Positions 15,001-27,700 of a DNA stretch of 64,000 nucleotides are shown in pieces (within the stretch, counting starts at the first letter, position 1; every line of letters begins with the position of its first letter). This stretch comes from Smittia aterrima (lineage: Eukaryota > Arthropoda > Insecta > Diptera > Chironomidae): NCBI GenBank assembly GCA_033063855.1, contig CP093831.1:3844001-3908000 (forward strand). Direction: 5' to 3'. The position numbers and the translations under genes are program-made. The notes beneath the pieces were generated by a model. That model did not search any database. It was not told the origin of the DNA and worked only from the letters and a program-made list of their open reading frames with translations.

Positions 15001-18000
15001 CACTTGGAAAAAAAAATTAAAAAAAGACACTTGGAGCATGAAAATTTGAAATATTTCCAGAAGTATGTTTCCTATGTCTAATTTTAAAGTTTTAGTCTAT
15101 AGTTGCAACCTAAATACAAAGTTTAAACTTAACGACAACCTCACAATCCGATAGACTTTCAAGTTTGAAGTAATTTTGTTAAAAAAAGACACTTGGAAAA
15201 AAAAATTAAAAAAGACACTTGGAGCATGAAAATTTGAAATATTTCCAGAAGTATGTTTCCTATGTCTAATTTTAAAGTTTAAGTCCATAGTTGCAACTAA
15301 AATACAAAGTTTAAACTTAACGACAACCTCACAATCCAATAGGTTTCCAAGTTTGAATCAATTTTGTTAAAAAAAAGACACTTGGAAAAAAAATTAAAAA
15401 AAGACACTTGGAGCATGAAAATTTGAAATATTCCCAGAAGTATGCTTCCTATGTCTAATTTTAAAGCTTTAATCTATAGTTGCAACTAAAATACAAAGTT
15501 GAAACTAAACGACATCCTCACAATCTGATAGATTTTCAAATTTGAAGTAATTTTGTTAAAAAAAGACACTTGAAAATAAAAATTGAAAAAGACACTTGAA
15601 CCATGAAAATTTGAAATATTTCCAAAAGTATGATTCCTATGTCTAAATTTAAAGGTTAAGTCTATAGTTGCAAATAAAATACAAAGTTGAAACTGAACGA
15701 CAACCTCACAATCTGATAGATTTTCAAGTTTGAAGTAATTTTGTTAAAAAAAAGACACTTGGAAAAAAAAATTAAAAAAAGACACTTGGAGCATGAAAAT
15801 TTGAAATATTTCCAGAAGTATGCTTCCTATGTCTAAATTTAAAGGTTAAGTCTATAGTTGCAAATGAAATACAAAGTTGAAAGTGAACGACAACCTCACA
15901 ATCCGATAGATTTTCAAGTTTGAAGTAATTTTGTTAAAAAAAGACACTTGAAAAAAAAATTAAAAAAAGACACTTGGAGCATGAAAATTTGAAATATTTC
16001 CAGAAGTATGTTTCCAATGTTTAATTTTAAAATTTGAGTCTATTGTTGCAACTAAAATACAAAGTTTAAACTTAACGACAACCTCACAATCCGATAGATT
16101 TTCAAGTTTGAAGTAATTTTGTTAAAAAAAGACACTTGGAAAAAAAATTAAAAAAAGACACTTGGAGCATGAAAATTTGAAATATTCCCAGAAGTATGTT
16201 TCCAATGTTTAATTTTAAAATTTGAGTCTATTGTTGCAACTAAAATACAAAGTTTAAACTTAACGACAACCTCACAATCCGATAGATTTTCAAGTTTGAA
16301 GTAATTTTGTTAAAAAAAGACACTTGAAAAAAAAATTAAAAAAAGACACTTGGAGCATGAAAATTTGAAATATTTCCAGAAGTATGTTTCCTATGTCTAA
16401 TTTTAAAACTTAAGTCTATAGTTGCAACTAAAATACAAAGTTTAAACTTAACGACAACCTCACAATCCGATAGATTTTCAAGTTTGAAGTAATTTTGTTA
16501 AAAAAAGACACTTGGAAAAAAAAATTAAAAAAAGACACTTGGAGCATGAAAATTTGAAATATTTCCAGAAGTATGTTTCCAATGTTTAATTTTAAAATTT
16601 GAGTCTATTGTTGCAACTAAAATACAAAGTTTAAACTTAACGACAACCTCACAATCCGATAGATTTTCAAGTTTGAAGTAATTTTGTTAAAAAAAGACAC
16701 TTGGAAAAAAAAATTAAAAAAAGACACTTGGAGCATGAAAATTTGAAATATTTCCAGAAGTATGTTTCCTATGTCTAATTTTAAAACTTAAGTCTATTAT
16801 TGCAACCTAAATACAAAGTTTAAACTTAACGACAACCTCACAATCCGATAGATTTTCAAGTTTGAAGTAATTTTGTTAAAAAAAAGACACTTGGAAAAAA
16901 AAATTAAAAAAAGACACTTGGAGCATGAAAATTTGAAATATTTCCAGAAGTATGTTTCCAATGTTTAATTTTAAAATTTGAGTCTATTGTTGCAACTAAA
17001 ATACAAAGTTTAAACTTAACGACAACCTCACAATCCGATAGATTTTCAAGTTTGAAGTAATTTTGTTAAAAAAAGACACTTGGAAAAAAAAATTAAAAAA
17101 GACACTTGGAGCATGAAAATTTGAAATATTTCCAGAAGTATGTTTCCTATGTCTAATTTTAAAGTTTAAGTCCATAGTTGCAACTAAAATACAAAGTTTA
17201 AACTTAACGACAACCTCACAATCCAATAGGTTTCCAAGTTTGAATCAATTTTGTTAAAAAAAAGACACTTGGAAAAAAAATTAAAAAAAGACACTTGGAG
17301 CATGAAAATTTGAAATATTTCCAGAAGTATGTTTCCAATGTTTAATTTTAAAATTTGAGTCTATTGTTGCAACTAAAATACAAAGTTTAAACTTAACGAC
17401 AACCTCACAATCCGATAGATTTTCAAGTTTGAAGTAATTTTGTTAAAAAAAAGACACTTGGAAAAAAAAATTAAAAAAAGACACTTGGAGCATGAAAATT
17501 TGAAATATTTCCAGAAGTATGTTTCCTATGTCTAATTTTAAAACTTAAGTCTATAGTTGCAACTAAAATACAAAGTTTAAACTTAACGACAACCTCACAA
17601 TCCGATAGATTTTCAAGTTTGAAGTAATTTTGTTAAAAAAAAGACACTTGGAAATAAAAATTAAAAAAAGACACTTGGAGCATGAAAATTTGAAATATTT
17701 CCAGAAGTATGTTTCCTATGTCTAATTTTAAAGCTTAAGTCTATAGTTGCAACTAAAATACAAAGTTTAATTTGAACGACAACCTCACAATCTGATAGAT
17801 TTTCAAGTTTGAAGTAATTTTGTTAAAAAAAAGACACTTGGAAAAAAAAATTAAAAAAAGACACTTGGAGCATGAAAATTTGAAATATTTTCAGAAGTAT
17901 GTTTCCTATGTCTAATTTTAAAGCTTAAGTCTATAGTTGCAACTAAAATACAAAGTTTAATTTGAACGACAACCTCACAATCTGATAGATTTTCAAGTTT

Positions 18001-18322
18001 GAAGTAATTTTGTTAAAAAAAAGACACTTGGAAAAAAAATTAAAAAAAGACACTTGAAGCATGAAAATTTGAAATATTTTCAGAAGTATGTTTCCTATGT
18101 CTAATTTTAAAGCTTAAGTCTATAGTTGCAACTAAAATACAAAGTTTAATTTGAACGACAACCTCACAATCTGATAGATTTTCAAGTTTGAAGTAATTTT
18201 GTTAAAAAAAAGACACTTGGAAAAAAAAATTAAAAAAAGACACTTGAAGCATGAAAATTTGAAATATTTTCAGAAGTATGTTTCCTATGTCTAATTTTAA
18301 AGCTTAAGTCTATAGTTGCAAC
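1..18322 (+). repeat. 188-bp satellite array, block 1 (about 97 units)
   Basis: Head-to-tail tandem repeat. The landmark GAACGACAAC recurs at 3, 192, 381 and 569, giving a period of 188-189 bp that holds to 18322. Each unit contains CCTCACAATC, a GATAGATTTTCAAG stretch, two copies of AAAAAAGACACTTG about 26 bp apart, GCATGAAAATTTG, and TTTTAAAGCTTAAG with a HindIII site. Variants fall into zones: TTTAATTTGAACG types dominate at the left end and again from about 17.7 kb, AAACTGAACG types between about 3.8 and 8.9 kb, and AAACTTAACG with CCGATAG between about 14.5 and 17.7 kb. Repeated A-tracts suggest curved DNA. No gene was seen. The length is close to a nucleosome plus linker, which suits a heterochromatic or centromeric satellite, but that role is inference. 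Confidence 0.97.
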
Positions 18323-19454
18323 TGTCGTAAATGTGGACTTTACGCCTTCGAAGAGCTCTCTCTGATATAGATGAGAGATGACAGATGAACTAAGCTTCAA
18401 GATTCTATCTCCGATTGAATAATATTCTGATGTGAACTTCAAGCGCCGAGCGCGTGATTTGAAATATTTCCTAGCGGTGAGGGTGAAACCAATAAGATGA
18501 CGAGCGTTTGGCCTAGTTTTAGCACGATCGGATCTTCTAAGGGGATGATGCGAGGAGCTCCTGTTTCGAATATGACGAAATCGACGATGGGCATTCAGCG
18601 TCTCGAGATGGAAAACTTTGTTTGAACCTGTAGGTTATGCAATTCCTTTGCACAACGATGCAGCGGAGAGAAAACCTTTTTTGCTGATGAACTGAAAATA
18701 AAATGCAACACTTTCTTGGACTTTGACTTGGAACTTTCTGGAAATAACTTGATGATTTCAGCCAATAATAACGCAGAGTCTTTCACTTGAAAAAATACTT
18801 TATTATTTTACGAACTTCGCTTTGAAATGTCTAAGTCTTGAAATCTCAATTTCAAACTTACGGCTCACCGGGAATGAAAAATGAAAGTCTCTCAACTTTT
18901 ACAATGAACTTAGAACAGCTTACAGACTTACTGGGACAATTCTAAGTATGAATCTTAACTCAAGCTTACAGCTTACTGGGCGAGAGGAAGATGATTATTC
19001 GAGGCGAAGCGATTCAAGACTGAACGATTTTGCTTGGAGTTCGAGCTCCTTTTATACTTTTGAGAGAGAGCTTTTTTCGCATTCCAATCTGCCGAAATCT
19101 TCTTCTTTCGAAAGCTCATCGACTTTTCTCAGAATGAACGACAATTTTCGCTGACTTCATGAAACTGCTTGATCGAGCTCCGCCTTCCTTCTGCTTAATG
19201 AACGTGCTGCGCTCTAATTAAAACTTGGCATATAATTTTCTTCGTGTCTCGAATAAAATTTCCCTAAATATCTTTTTCTATATCGGACTGCTGATATGAT
19301 CAGTGATAAGTGTCTCATGATACAAAAGATGTTGATCATATATATATTTCTTTCTATACTTTTCTTTCTCGAGAGCACAATATAAACTGAATGTAAACTA
19401 TTCTTTCAGCCATCATCTCTTGGTCCATATAGATCTCTTCATCCTCATACCACA
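18323..19454 (-). repeat. 3' LTR of the gag-only element
   Basis: 1132 bp, TG to CA, nearly identical to 21686-22813. Both copies share the end TGTCGTAAATGTGG and the AT-rich stretch around GATCATATATATATTTC. A purine-rich GAGTCGAGGG just inside (minus strand) is a weak candidate polypurine tract. Spurious short frames in this LTR are not genes. Confidence 0.9.
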
Positions 19455-19744
19455 GCCCTCGACTCTAGAAGCTTCAGTATTTTTGCGCAGCAAAGAATAG
19501 CTGAAGTGCTAAAAAAAGAAAAAAACTTTCTTCGCCTCTTCTCCCATCTTGCCTTTCCATTAATTCTAATTTTCTTGAATTTCTGGTAAATTTTTTCATA
19601 TATAAGGAAAAGTTGAATGTATTCATTTCTTTTCATAATAGATTTTAAATAATTTTTTGTTTCGTTTTGTATATTGATTTAGAGTGTAATCCTTTTCGAG
19701 CTTAGTTTTGCGTGTTATCAAAAAAAAAAATTAAATGAGAAAGT

Positions 19745-21499
19745 TTAAAATATTATTTTCTTCCTTATTTTGTAATTAAGAATAATTGGCTTCTCGACAT
19801 GCTCCTTTTCAGCTCCCAAACTGATTATCCATCGTTGAAGAATTTCCTTGTTTGTAGCCAATTCCATAAATTTCTTTAAAATTTGAAGTTGATCATCTTC
19901 CTGCTCATCAAACATTTGGTCATTATGGAACTCCGAATTAGTCATCTCTATTTCTTCTTTTTCATCGCACGTGTTCTCCTTCTTGGTGTTGTCGTTTGGT
20001 CCATCGCAAGTTGAATCTGGAACTAAATTTTCACAGAGAATTTTGTTGTCGGTTTCGTTTTCTTCAAAAACATTTTCGTTTTCCATTTGGTACTTCCTTG
20101 TGTCCTTCATCGTTTTTTCATCATTTACTCTCGATTCTTCTGTTTCGACCTCTTCTTCTGTTTCACTTTGAGTTTCAATAAATAATTTTTCATTTTCTTT
20201 TATATTATCGTCGAGTTTTGTTGATTCATTATCGATGTTGACATCCATTTCTTCGTCTTGGTACCTCGCTGTGTTGTTAAAAATATTGTTGTATTCTTCG
20301 AAATCATTATAGAAAAATCCTGGCTTAATTGAACCGTCGTACTCTTGGTTAATTGGAATAATATTCAACTTCTTCTCATTGCTAAAATATTGAATTTCTT
20401 CAAAATTTTCTGCGTATACGTGAACTTCTTCGGATGGTTCCTCATCTTCGTTGAAATAAGCAATTTCTTCGGAATATAAATCCTGATCTTCATTAAGGAC
20501 TTGTTTGCTGTCCTCATATTCCACCTGTTGGTTGGCCAAAACTATTATCCTGATTACTAACTCTTTCTGTTGCTCCATAAAACTTTCCATGTAGACAATT
20601 TCTTCTTCAATTTCTTCTTGATCCGACTTTGACATACCAACCTCGTTGTCTCTTATGTACTTAACGAGTTCCTCCCTGCGCCTTATAGCTTCTTCCAAAT
20701 CTTGAACTGCCTCCTCAATGTCCTTGTCAAAAATTATCGGAAATTCATTAATTTGTTCGAAATCGTAATCATTTTCTGTATGATCTTCCTCAATTGTGTT
20801 GGAATAAGAACGTTTCTGCAAGGCTTCTTCATCGTTATGTTTAGGTTTATCGACTTGTTTGAGTTCTCCTTTAACCGATTGTTCCAGATCCCTAAAAGTG
20901 TTAATAGAATGTTCATAGAAATCCAGTCTTGCGGTAACGCCACCTTCAAAATCTCTTATTCCGTCAGTCGCCCATCTTAAAACTTTTTTAATTAAAATTT
21001 CCTGTTGTTTTCCAAGGTTTGGTTCTCTCACGTCGCTTCTGATGAGTGCGTAATAGTGCTCCTTAACGTAGCTTTCCATACGGCGAATGTATTCGATTGG
21101 GGTTTCTTCACTTGATTGATAATCCGTGCTTGCAAGAGATTCGACGGTGTCATGATGTCTTATATATGGTGTGGCAAGAAGTAAATATTTGATGAAATCC
21201 TCAAAGGTCCTTACGTCGGTAGGGATTTGATTGTAAAATTTGTATGGAATTTTGTATGATATAGCTCTGACGAAGAAATGATGTGACTCGCCATCGTGCT
21301 CCATAACTTCCCTGATTGCCTCAAACTCCTTCATGCAGGTGTCGATGAACTTTAAAATTGAACATTTCTCTTCTGTTGCCTCCGGGATCCATTTCAATGC
21401 TTCCTTTACGATTTTTCGGTTTGCCAAAGTCTGTCTGCTGATGTTATTGTTCATGCTTCTTTCTCTGATCCCGCCTTCACCCGATGATAAATTCTCCAT
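19745..21499 (-). CDS. Gag-like protein of a non-autonomous LTR element, 584 aa
   Basis: Single intact frame of 584 codons on the strand of the element. Residues about 30-215 look like a retrotransposon capsid: helical, with a block reading SSEETPIEYIRRMESYVKEH near 129-148 that resembles the Ty3/Gypsy capsid region in which Glu-rich segments precede a conserved Tyr and Arg. Residues about 220-560 are strongly acidic and of low complexity, rich in Glu, Asp and Asn. I see no CCHC zinc knuckle and no basic nucleic-acid-binding tail, which is unusual for a Gag; RNA packaging would need another region or another Gag. The start was taken at the first ATG, with an in-frame Met at residue 16 as the alternative. 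It lies between the two LTRs with a 186-bp leader after the 5' LTR. The gag assignment rests on context and weak similarity. Confidence 0.7.
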   Translation of the reverse strand: MENLSSGEGGIRERSMNNNISRQTLANRKIVKEALKWIPEATEEKCSILKFIDTCMKEFEAIREVMEHDGESHHFFVRAISYKIPYKFYNQIPTDVRTFEDFIKYLLLATPYIRHHDTVESLASTDYQSSEETPIEYIRRMESYVKEHYYALIRSDVREPNLGKQQEILIKKVLRWATDGIRDFEGGVTARLDFYEHSINTFRDLEQSVKGELKQVDKPKHNDEEALQKRSYSNTIEEDHTENDYDFEQINEFPIIFDKDIEEAVQDLEEAIRRREELVKYIRDNEVGMSKSDQEEIEEEIVYMESFMEQQKELVIRIIVLANQQVEYEDSKQVLNEDQDLYSEEIAYFNEDEEPSEEVHVYAENFEEIQYFSNEKKLNIIPINQEYDGSIKPGFFYNDFEEYNNIFNNTARYQDEEMDVNIDNESTKLDDNIKENEKLFIETQSETEEEVETEESRVNDEKTMKDTRKYQMENENVFEENETDNKILCENLVPDSTCDGPNDNTKKENTCDEKEEIEMTNSEFHNDQMFDEQEDDQLQILKKFMELATNKEILQRWIISLGAEKEHVEKPIILNYKIRKKIIF

Positions 21500-21674
21500 T
21501 CATCCTTACTGATCCTTTGTAGCCGATTCCTTAAAACTCGTATTTCTCATACTTTTCTGATTAAGTTCACTGTCTCTCTTCGGTATAAAATTTCTCTACT
21601 TAACTAAGGTCGAATTTTAATTCTCACCTACTCCGTGATCCTGACTCCAGAAGGATCGTTTCGTATCGTATATA

Positions 21675-21684
21675 GGGGTCACCA
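21675..21684 (-). promoter_or_regulatory. Primer binding site, tRNA-Trp type
   Basis: Read on the minus strand, TGGTGACCCC begins one base inside the 5' LTR. It is complementary to the last ten bases (GGGGTCACCA) of eukaryotic tRNA-Trp including CCA. Complementarity ends after ten bases, shorter than the usual 12-18. The tRNA comparison is from memory of the conserved tRNA-Trp sequence. Confidence 0.65.
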
Positions 21685-21685
21685 G

Positions 21686-22813
21686 TGTCGTAAATGTGGA
21701 CTTTACGCCTTCGAAGAGCTCTCTCTGATATAGATGAGAGATGACAGATGAACTAAGCTTCAAGATTTTATCTCCGATTGAATAATATTCTGATGTGAAT
21801 TTCAAGCGCCAACCGCGTGATTTGAAATATTTCCTCGCGGTGAGGGTGAAACCAATAAGATGACGAGCGTTTGGCCTAGTTTTAGCACTATCGGATCTTC
21901 TAATGGTACGATAAGCGGAGATCCTGTTTCGAATATGACGAAATCGACGATGGGCATTCAGCGACTCGAGATGGAAAACTTTGTTTGACCCTGTAGGTTA
22001 TGCAATTCCTTTGCACGACGATGCAGCGGAGAGAAAACTTTTCTGCTGATAAACTGAAAATAAAATGCAACACTTTCTTGGACTTTGACTTGGAACTTTC
22101 TGGAAATAACTTGATGATTTCAGCCAATAATAACGCAGAGTCTTTCACTTGAAAAAATACTTTATTATTTTACGAACTTCGCTTTGAAATGTCTAAGTCT
22201 TGAAATCTCAATTTCAAACTTACGGCGTACCGGGGATGAAATGAAAGTTTCTCAACTTTTACAATGAACTTAGAACAGCTTACAGACTTACTGGGACAAT
22301 TCTAAGTATGAATCTTAACTCAAGCTTACAGACTTACTGGGCGAGAGGAAGATGATTATTCGAGGCGAAGCGATTCAAGACTGAACGATTTTGCTTGGAG
22401 TTCAAGCTCCTTTTATAGCCCCCGAGAGCTTTTTTTCTCGCATTCCAATCTGCCAGAATCTCGTTATTTCGGAAGCTCATCGACCTTTTCTCAGAATTTG
22501 CGACAATTTTCGCTGACCTCAGGAAACTGCTTGACCGAGCTCCGCCTTCTTTTCGCAACGAACGTGCTGCGCTCTAATTAAAACTTGGCTTATAATTTTC
22601 TTTGTGTCTCGGATAAAAATTTCCCTCATATATTTTTCTATGACGGGTTGCTGATATGATCAGTGATAAGTGTCTCATGATACAAAAGATGTTGATCATA
22701 TATATATTTCTTTCTATACTTTTCTTTCTCAAGAGCTCAATATAACTGAATGTAAACTATTCTTTCAGCCATCATCTCTTGGTCCATATAGATCTCTTCA
22801 TCCTCACACCACA
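21686..22813 (-). repeat. 5' LTR of the gag-only element
   Basis: 1128 bp, TG to CA, direct repeat of 18323-19454 with scattered substitutions and small indels, for example around 21900. By element orientation this is the copy that would drive transcription towards the gag frame at 21499. I did not find a convincing core promoter by eye. Confidence 0.9.
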
Positions 22814-24557
22814 CAACTAAAATACAAAGTTTAATTTGAACGACAACCTCACAATCTGATAGATTTTCAAGTTTGAAGTAATTTTGTTAAAAAAAAGACA
22901 CTTGGAAAAAAAAATTAAAAAAAGACACTTGAAGCATGAAAATTTGAAATATTTTCAGAAGTATGTTTCCTATGTCTAATTTTAAAGCTTAAGTCTATAG
23001 TTGCAACTAAAATACAAAGTTTAATTTGAACGACAACCTCACAATCTGATAGATTTTCAAGTTTGAAGTAATTTTGTTAAAAAAAGACACTTGGAAAAAA
23101 AATTAAAAAAAGACACTTGAAGCATGAAAATTTGAAATATTTTCAGAAGTATGTTTCCTATGTCTAATTTTAAAGCTTAAGTCTATAGTTGCAACTAAAA
23201 TACAAAGTTTAATTTGAACGACAACCTCACAATCTGATAGATTTTCAAGTTTGAAGTAATTTTGTTAAAAAAAGACACTTGGAAAAAAAATTAAAAAAAG
23301 ACACTTGAAGCATGAAAATTTGAAATATTTTCAGAAGTATGTTTCCTATGTCTAATTTTAAAGCTTAAGTCTATAGTTGCAACTAAAATACAAAGTTTAA
23401 TTTGAACGACAACCTCACAATCTGATAGATTTTCAAGTTTGAAGTAATTTTGTTAAAAAAAACACTTGGAAAAAAAAATTAAAAAAAGACACTTGAAGCA
23501 TGAAAATTTGAAATATTTTCAGAAGTATGTTTCCTATGTCTAATTTTAAAGCTTAAGTCTATAGTTGCAACTAAAATACAAAGTTTAATTTGAACGACAA
23601 CCTCACAATCTGATAGATTTTCAAGTTTGAAGTAATTTTGTTAAAAAAAAGACACTTGGAAAAAAAAATTAAAAAAAGACACTTGAAGCATGAAAATTTG
23701 AAATATTTTCAGAAGTATGTTTCCTATGTCTAATTTTAAAGCTTAAGTCTATAGTTGCAACTAAAATACAAAGTTTAATTTGAACGACAACCTCACAATC
23801 TGATAGATTTTCAAGTTTGAAGTAATTTTGTTAAAAAAAAGACACTTGGAAAAAAAAATTAAAAAAAGACACTTGGAGCATGAAAATTTGAAATATTTCC
23901 AGAAGTATGCTTCCTATGTCTAATTTTAAAGCTTAAGTCTATAGTTGCAACTAAAATACAAAGTTTAATTTGAACGACAACCTCACAATCTGATAGATTT
24001 TCAAGTTTGAAGTAATTTTGTTAAAAAAAAGACACTTGGAAAAAAAAATTAAAAAAAGACACTTGAAGCATGAAAATTTGAAATATTTTCAGAAGTATGT
24101 TTCCTATGTCTAATTTTAAAGCTTAAGTCTATAGTTGCAACTAAAATACAAAGTTTAATTTGAACGACAACCTCACAATCTGATAGATTTTCAAGTTTGA
24201 AGTAATTTTGTTAAAAAAAAGACACTTGGAAAAAAAATAAAAAAAGACACTTGGAGCATGAAAATTTGAAATATTTCCAGAAGTATGCTTCCTATGTCTA
24301 ATTTTAAAGCTTAAGTCTATAGTTGCAACTAAAATACAAAGTTTAATTTGAACGACAACCTCACAATCTGATAGATTTTCAAGTTTGAAGTAATTTTGTT
24401 AAAAAAAAGACACTTGGAAAAAAAAATTAAAAAAAGACACTTGAAGCATGAAAATTTGAAATATTTTCAGAAGTATGTTTCCTATGTCTAATTTTAAAGC
24501 TTAAGTCTATAGTTGCAACTAAAATACAAAGTTTAATTTGAACGACAACCTCACAAT
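22814..24557 (+). repeat. 188-bp satellite, block 2 (about 9 units)
   Basis: The same satellite and orientation as block 1, resuming at CAACTAAAATAC exactly where the element at 18323-22813 interrupted it. Near the right end, units with CTTGAAGC/TTTTCAG/GTTTCC alternate with units carrying CTTGGAGC/TTTCCAG/GCTTCC. No gene. Confidence 0.97.
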
Positions 24558-24711
24558 TAAGATGTTCCCGACTCTCCTTACTACTCATAAACTGTAAATA
24601 ATCTATAAAACCAACTTATTTACTTAGATTCCAAAATACGAGAGAGCGTGCCAAGGCCCTCTTGTTTACTTTATTTCATATTCAAATAATCCGTTGATTC
24701 GGTATAGAACA
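24558..24711 (-). repeat. 3' LTR of Gypsy copy A
   Basis: 154 bp. On the minus strand it starts TGTTCTATACC and ends GAACATCTTA. It matches the other LTR of copy A and the left LTR of copy B base for base as far as I could compare by eye. An AATAAA within ATGAAATAAAGT may serve as poly(A) signal. Confidence 0.93.
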
Positions 24712-24722
24712 TCTTCCCCTTT
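24712..24722 (-). promoter_or_regulatory. Polypurine tract of Gypsy copy A
   Basis: AAAGGGGAAGA on the minus strand sits directly against the TG of the 3' LTR and overlaps the pol stop codon (TAAAGGGG). This is the expected position of the plus-strand DNA primer. Confidence 0.85.
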
Positions 24723-27700
24723 AAGAGGCTCCTTTACGGCTTGCTCGAACGGGACCAGTCGCTTGGTAACGGGTGACGGTCTTTTGAGTACGTTTGGACT
24801 TCCTCAAAGCTAGAGGGATTTCCGGTGATGATTCTTCTTCAGAGGCTGTGTTGTATTCGTCGTTCGTTGAGCTCGTCGGAGAAGCTGGCGAAGGTGGTGC
24901 TTTGGAAATCTCGATGGGTGCTTGTGGTGACTGGTCAGTTGGCGAGAGACTTGGGAAGATTACGTTCTTTAAAATAGATTTTCGTAACTGATTAATGTGC
25001 GCGAGTCGAATGGCCTTTCCTATCGATATGACGTAAACGTGATCTGACTTCTTCTTAACTATTTTAGCTTTGGACGAATGGCAATAGCCTGCGCTCTTCT
25101 GAATGTACAAGACTTCTTCGTTGGGAATGAAATTCAAAATTATTTTCTCTTTTAATTCAATTGGTTGCTTCTTGCCCTCATTTAATTCATTAAACGCCAC
25201 GCGATTTTGATTATTTCTCAGTAAGGACGCTAGTGGGGTTTGAGGTTTGAAGCTAAACATACGATGCGATGGGATTATTTGGTCTTCGGTGTGGGGAGTG
25301 TTCCTGTACGTAAACAAGAACTTTTCTATGGACCTGTCGATGGGAAAAGAACTTGGATTATCAAGGACGAACTTACGTAGAACGGATTTGGCGGTTCCGA
25401 CAGCTCTCTCGGCGAGACCATTGCTTTGCGGGTGGTATGGCGGAGAGTGCGTTTCTTTGATGTTTCTAGCCTTGTAAAACTCTTTTAACTCGTAGGAACC
25501 GAAGGGAGGGCCATTGTCCGCGACCGCCTCCTTTGGATACCCGAAAATGGCGAAGATCGAACTTAATTCTCGTATCACAGTTTCAGCATTCGTTCTACTC
25601 ATTCGTTTTATCTCAAGCCACCTTGAATAGGCGTCAACCAATATAAGGAATGACTGGCCATGAAAGTGAAAGAAATCCAGATGGATCCTTTCGAAAGGAT
25701 GCGACGTCTCTGGCCAATCACCGTACTCCTTCATTGGTTTATCTTTCAACAAGAGTTGACATGGTTCACACTGTTTCACATGCATTTCTATATCCGCATT
25801 AATTCCTTCCCAAAATACTTTACCTCGCGCTACTTGCTTCATTCGAACGATCCCTGCGTGATTCGCATGAAGAATTTTCAAAACAGTTAATTGTAAGCTT
25901 TGGGGAATGACGAGTCTTGAGTCGAACAATAAACATTCGTCGTTCACATCCATCAATTTACGATTCGTATAAAAGGCCTTAAACTTTTTCTTATCGCGAT
26001 CGCAAGTCCATCCATTCATTACGTAGCTTTTAACTGCTCTCAACGTTTCATCTCTGTCTGTAGCTTCCTTTAATTCATTCATACTTATGAAATGATCGTC
26101 TTTCGCACTCAATGAATTCACATTATTGTTCTGCATTTCATTCAGATCTGCTAAAGACGGTTCTGTTGTCAGAGGAAGACGTGACAAACAATCTGCGTTA
26201 CCATTTTCAGCTCCTTTCTTGTATTGAACAGCGAAATTAAAATGCGATAATCGCCAGACGTATCTTTGAAGGCGCGAAGCAATTACTGGAGGGACACCGT
26301 TCTTTTTCGAAAAAATTCCTTCTAAAGGTTTGTGATCTGTGTAAACTTCTACGAAATGGCCGTAAATATATTTGTAAAGTTTCTCCATTGTAAAAACTAT
26401 CGCTAACGCTTCGCGATGAAGGATGGGGTAATTCTTTTCGGCGGGTTTTAAAGCTCTCGATACATACATGACTGGACGTTCTACCCCGTTAATTCTGTGG
26501 CTCAAAACGCCCGCTACTCCATCGTTAGATGCATCGCAAGTAATGATCATTGGCAATGCTGGATCGTAATGAGTTAGCAATTGTGGACTTGATAAAGCGC
26601 GTTTACAAGCTTCGAAAGCTGACTGACAGCGATTATTCCACTCCCAGGTGACGTCTTTTTTCAAAAGTTGGTAAAGTGGGGCAAATGTAACGTTCAACTG
26701 AGGAAGGAACTTAGAATAATATTGCACCATGCCTAGCAAAGCTTTCAATTGAGTTACATTTTGCGGCTGTGGCGCATCGACAATCGCTTTAACTTTCTCC
26801 TCATTCGGAGAGATTCCCTTTGAAGAGACTACATGACCGAGATACTTTACTTTATCAACGAACCACTGACATTTTTCTGTGTTTAATTTGACGTTAAATT
26901 CCGCAAGACGTTTGACCACCTTAATTAGCGTTTCGTGTAGCTCCTGCAATGTCTTTCCCCAGACAAGAATGTCGTCGATGTACACCTGCACATGCTCCAG
27001 ACCTTCCAGGATCTTATCCATCACGGATTGAAATATTGAAGCCGCTGGTTTCACTCCAAATGGCAAACGCTTATACGCGTATAAACCCTTGATTGTATTG
27101 ACGGCTAATAACTTTCGAGCTTTATCGTTAACAATCAACTGTTGATATGCTCCTTTTAAATCCAAGACGCAAAATCTATTCGCCCCAGACTTGTTGGCTA
27201 AAAGCTCATCAATGACTGGAAGAGGATAGTGATGCGTTTCTATGAAAGGGTTTATTGTCACTGAGCCGTCGAAACACAATCGCAAGTCGTTGTTTGATTT
27301 CGCAACTACAACCATTGGAGAGGCACATTCAGCATAGTCAATTTTCTCTATGATCCCTGCGGTCTCGAGTTGCTCAAGTTGCTTCGCGACTCGTTCTCGC
27401 AAGTTGAAAGGCACTGTATAAGCTTTGTGAATAAAGGGTATGAATCCTTCCTTCATTCTAAAGTCTACTGCGAAACCCTTAATCGGTCTGGTCAAATCTC
27501 CATCGAAAATACTTGGGAATTGTTGTTTCAAGTCGTTTACAACTTTTGATCGAAATGCGCTTATGTTTGTTAAAGATTCTACCGACCTAACTGAATTTAA
27601 ACTGAGTCGAGATCGCCACGACGGACATAAGGTGTCTAGCCAACTTCTTCCTAACAATGGTGTAAAATTCTTGCGTGTTTTGATCACGACTAATTTAAGA

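Larger units (their letters stand above)
18323..22813 (-). mobile_element. Non-autonomous LTR retrotransposon with a gag-like gene only
   Basis: Two direct repeats of about 1.13 kb (18323-19454 and 21686-22813) flank 2231 bp of internal DNA. Both start TG and end CA, and the insertion is bounded by a 4-bp duplication CAAC (18319-18322 and 22814-22817) in the satellite. The orientation is minus, set by the gag frame and by the primer site beside the right LTR. The internal part carries one 584-codon frame and no protease, reverse transcriptase, RNase H or integrase, so movement would need enzymes from another element. A 4-bp duplication with a tRNA-Trp type primer site recalls the CsRn1-like branch of Ty3/Gypsy, but that placement is tentative. 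The two LTRs differ at scattered positions, so this insertion is older than Gypsy copy A. Confidence 0.9.

Noticed and set aside
7355..17226. Short minus-strand frames of 60-80 codons inside the satellite
   Set aside because: They recur with the repeat, depend on single-base variants, encode low-complexity Phe-rich peptides and have no gene context.
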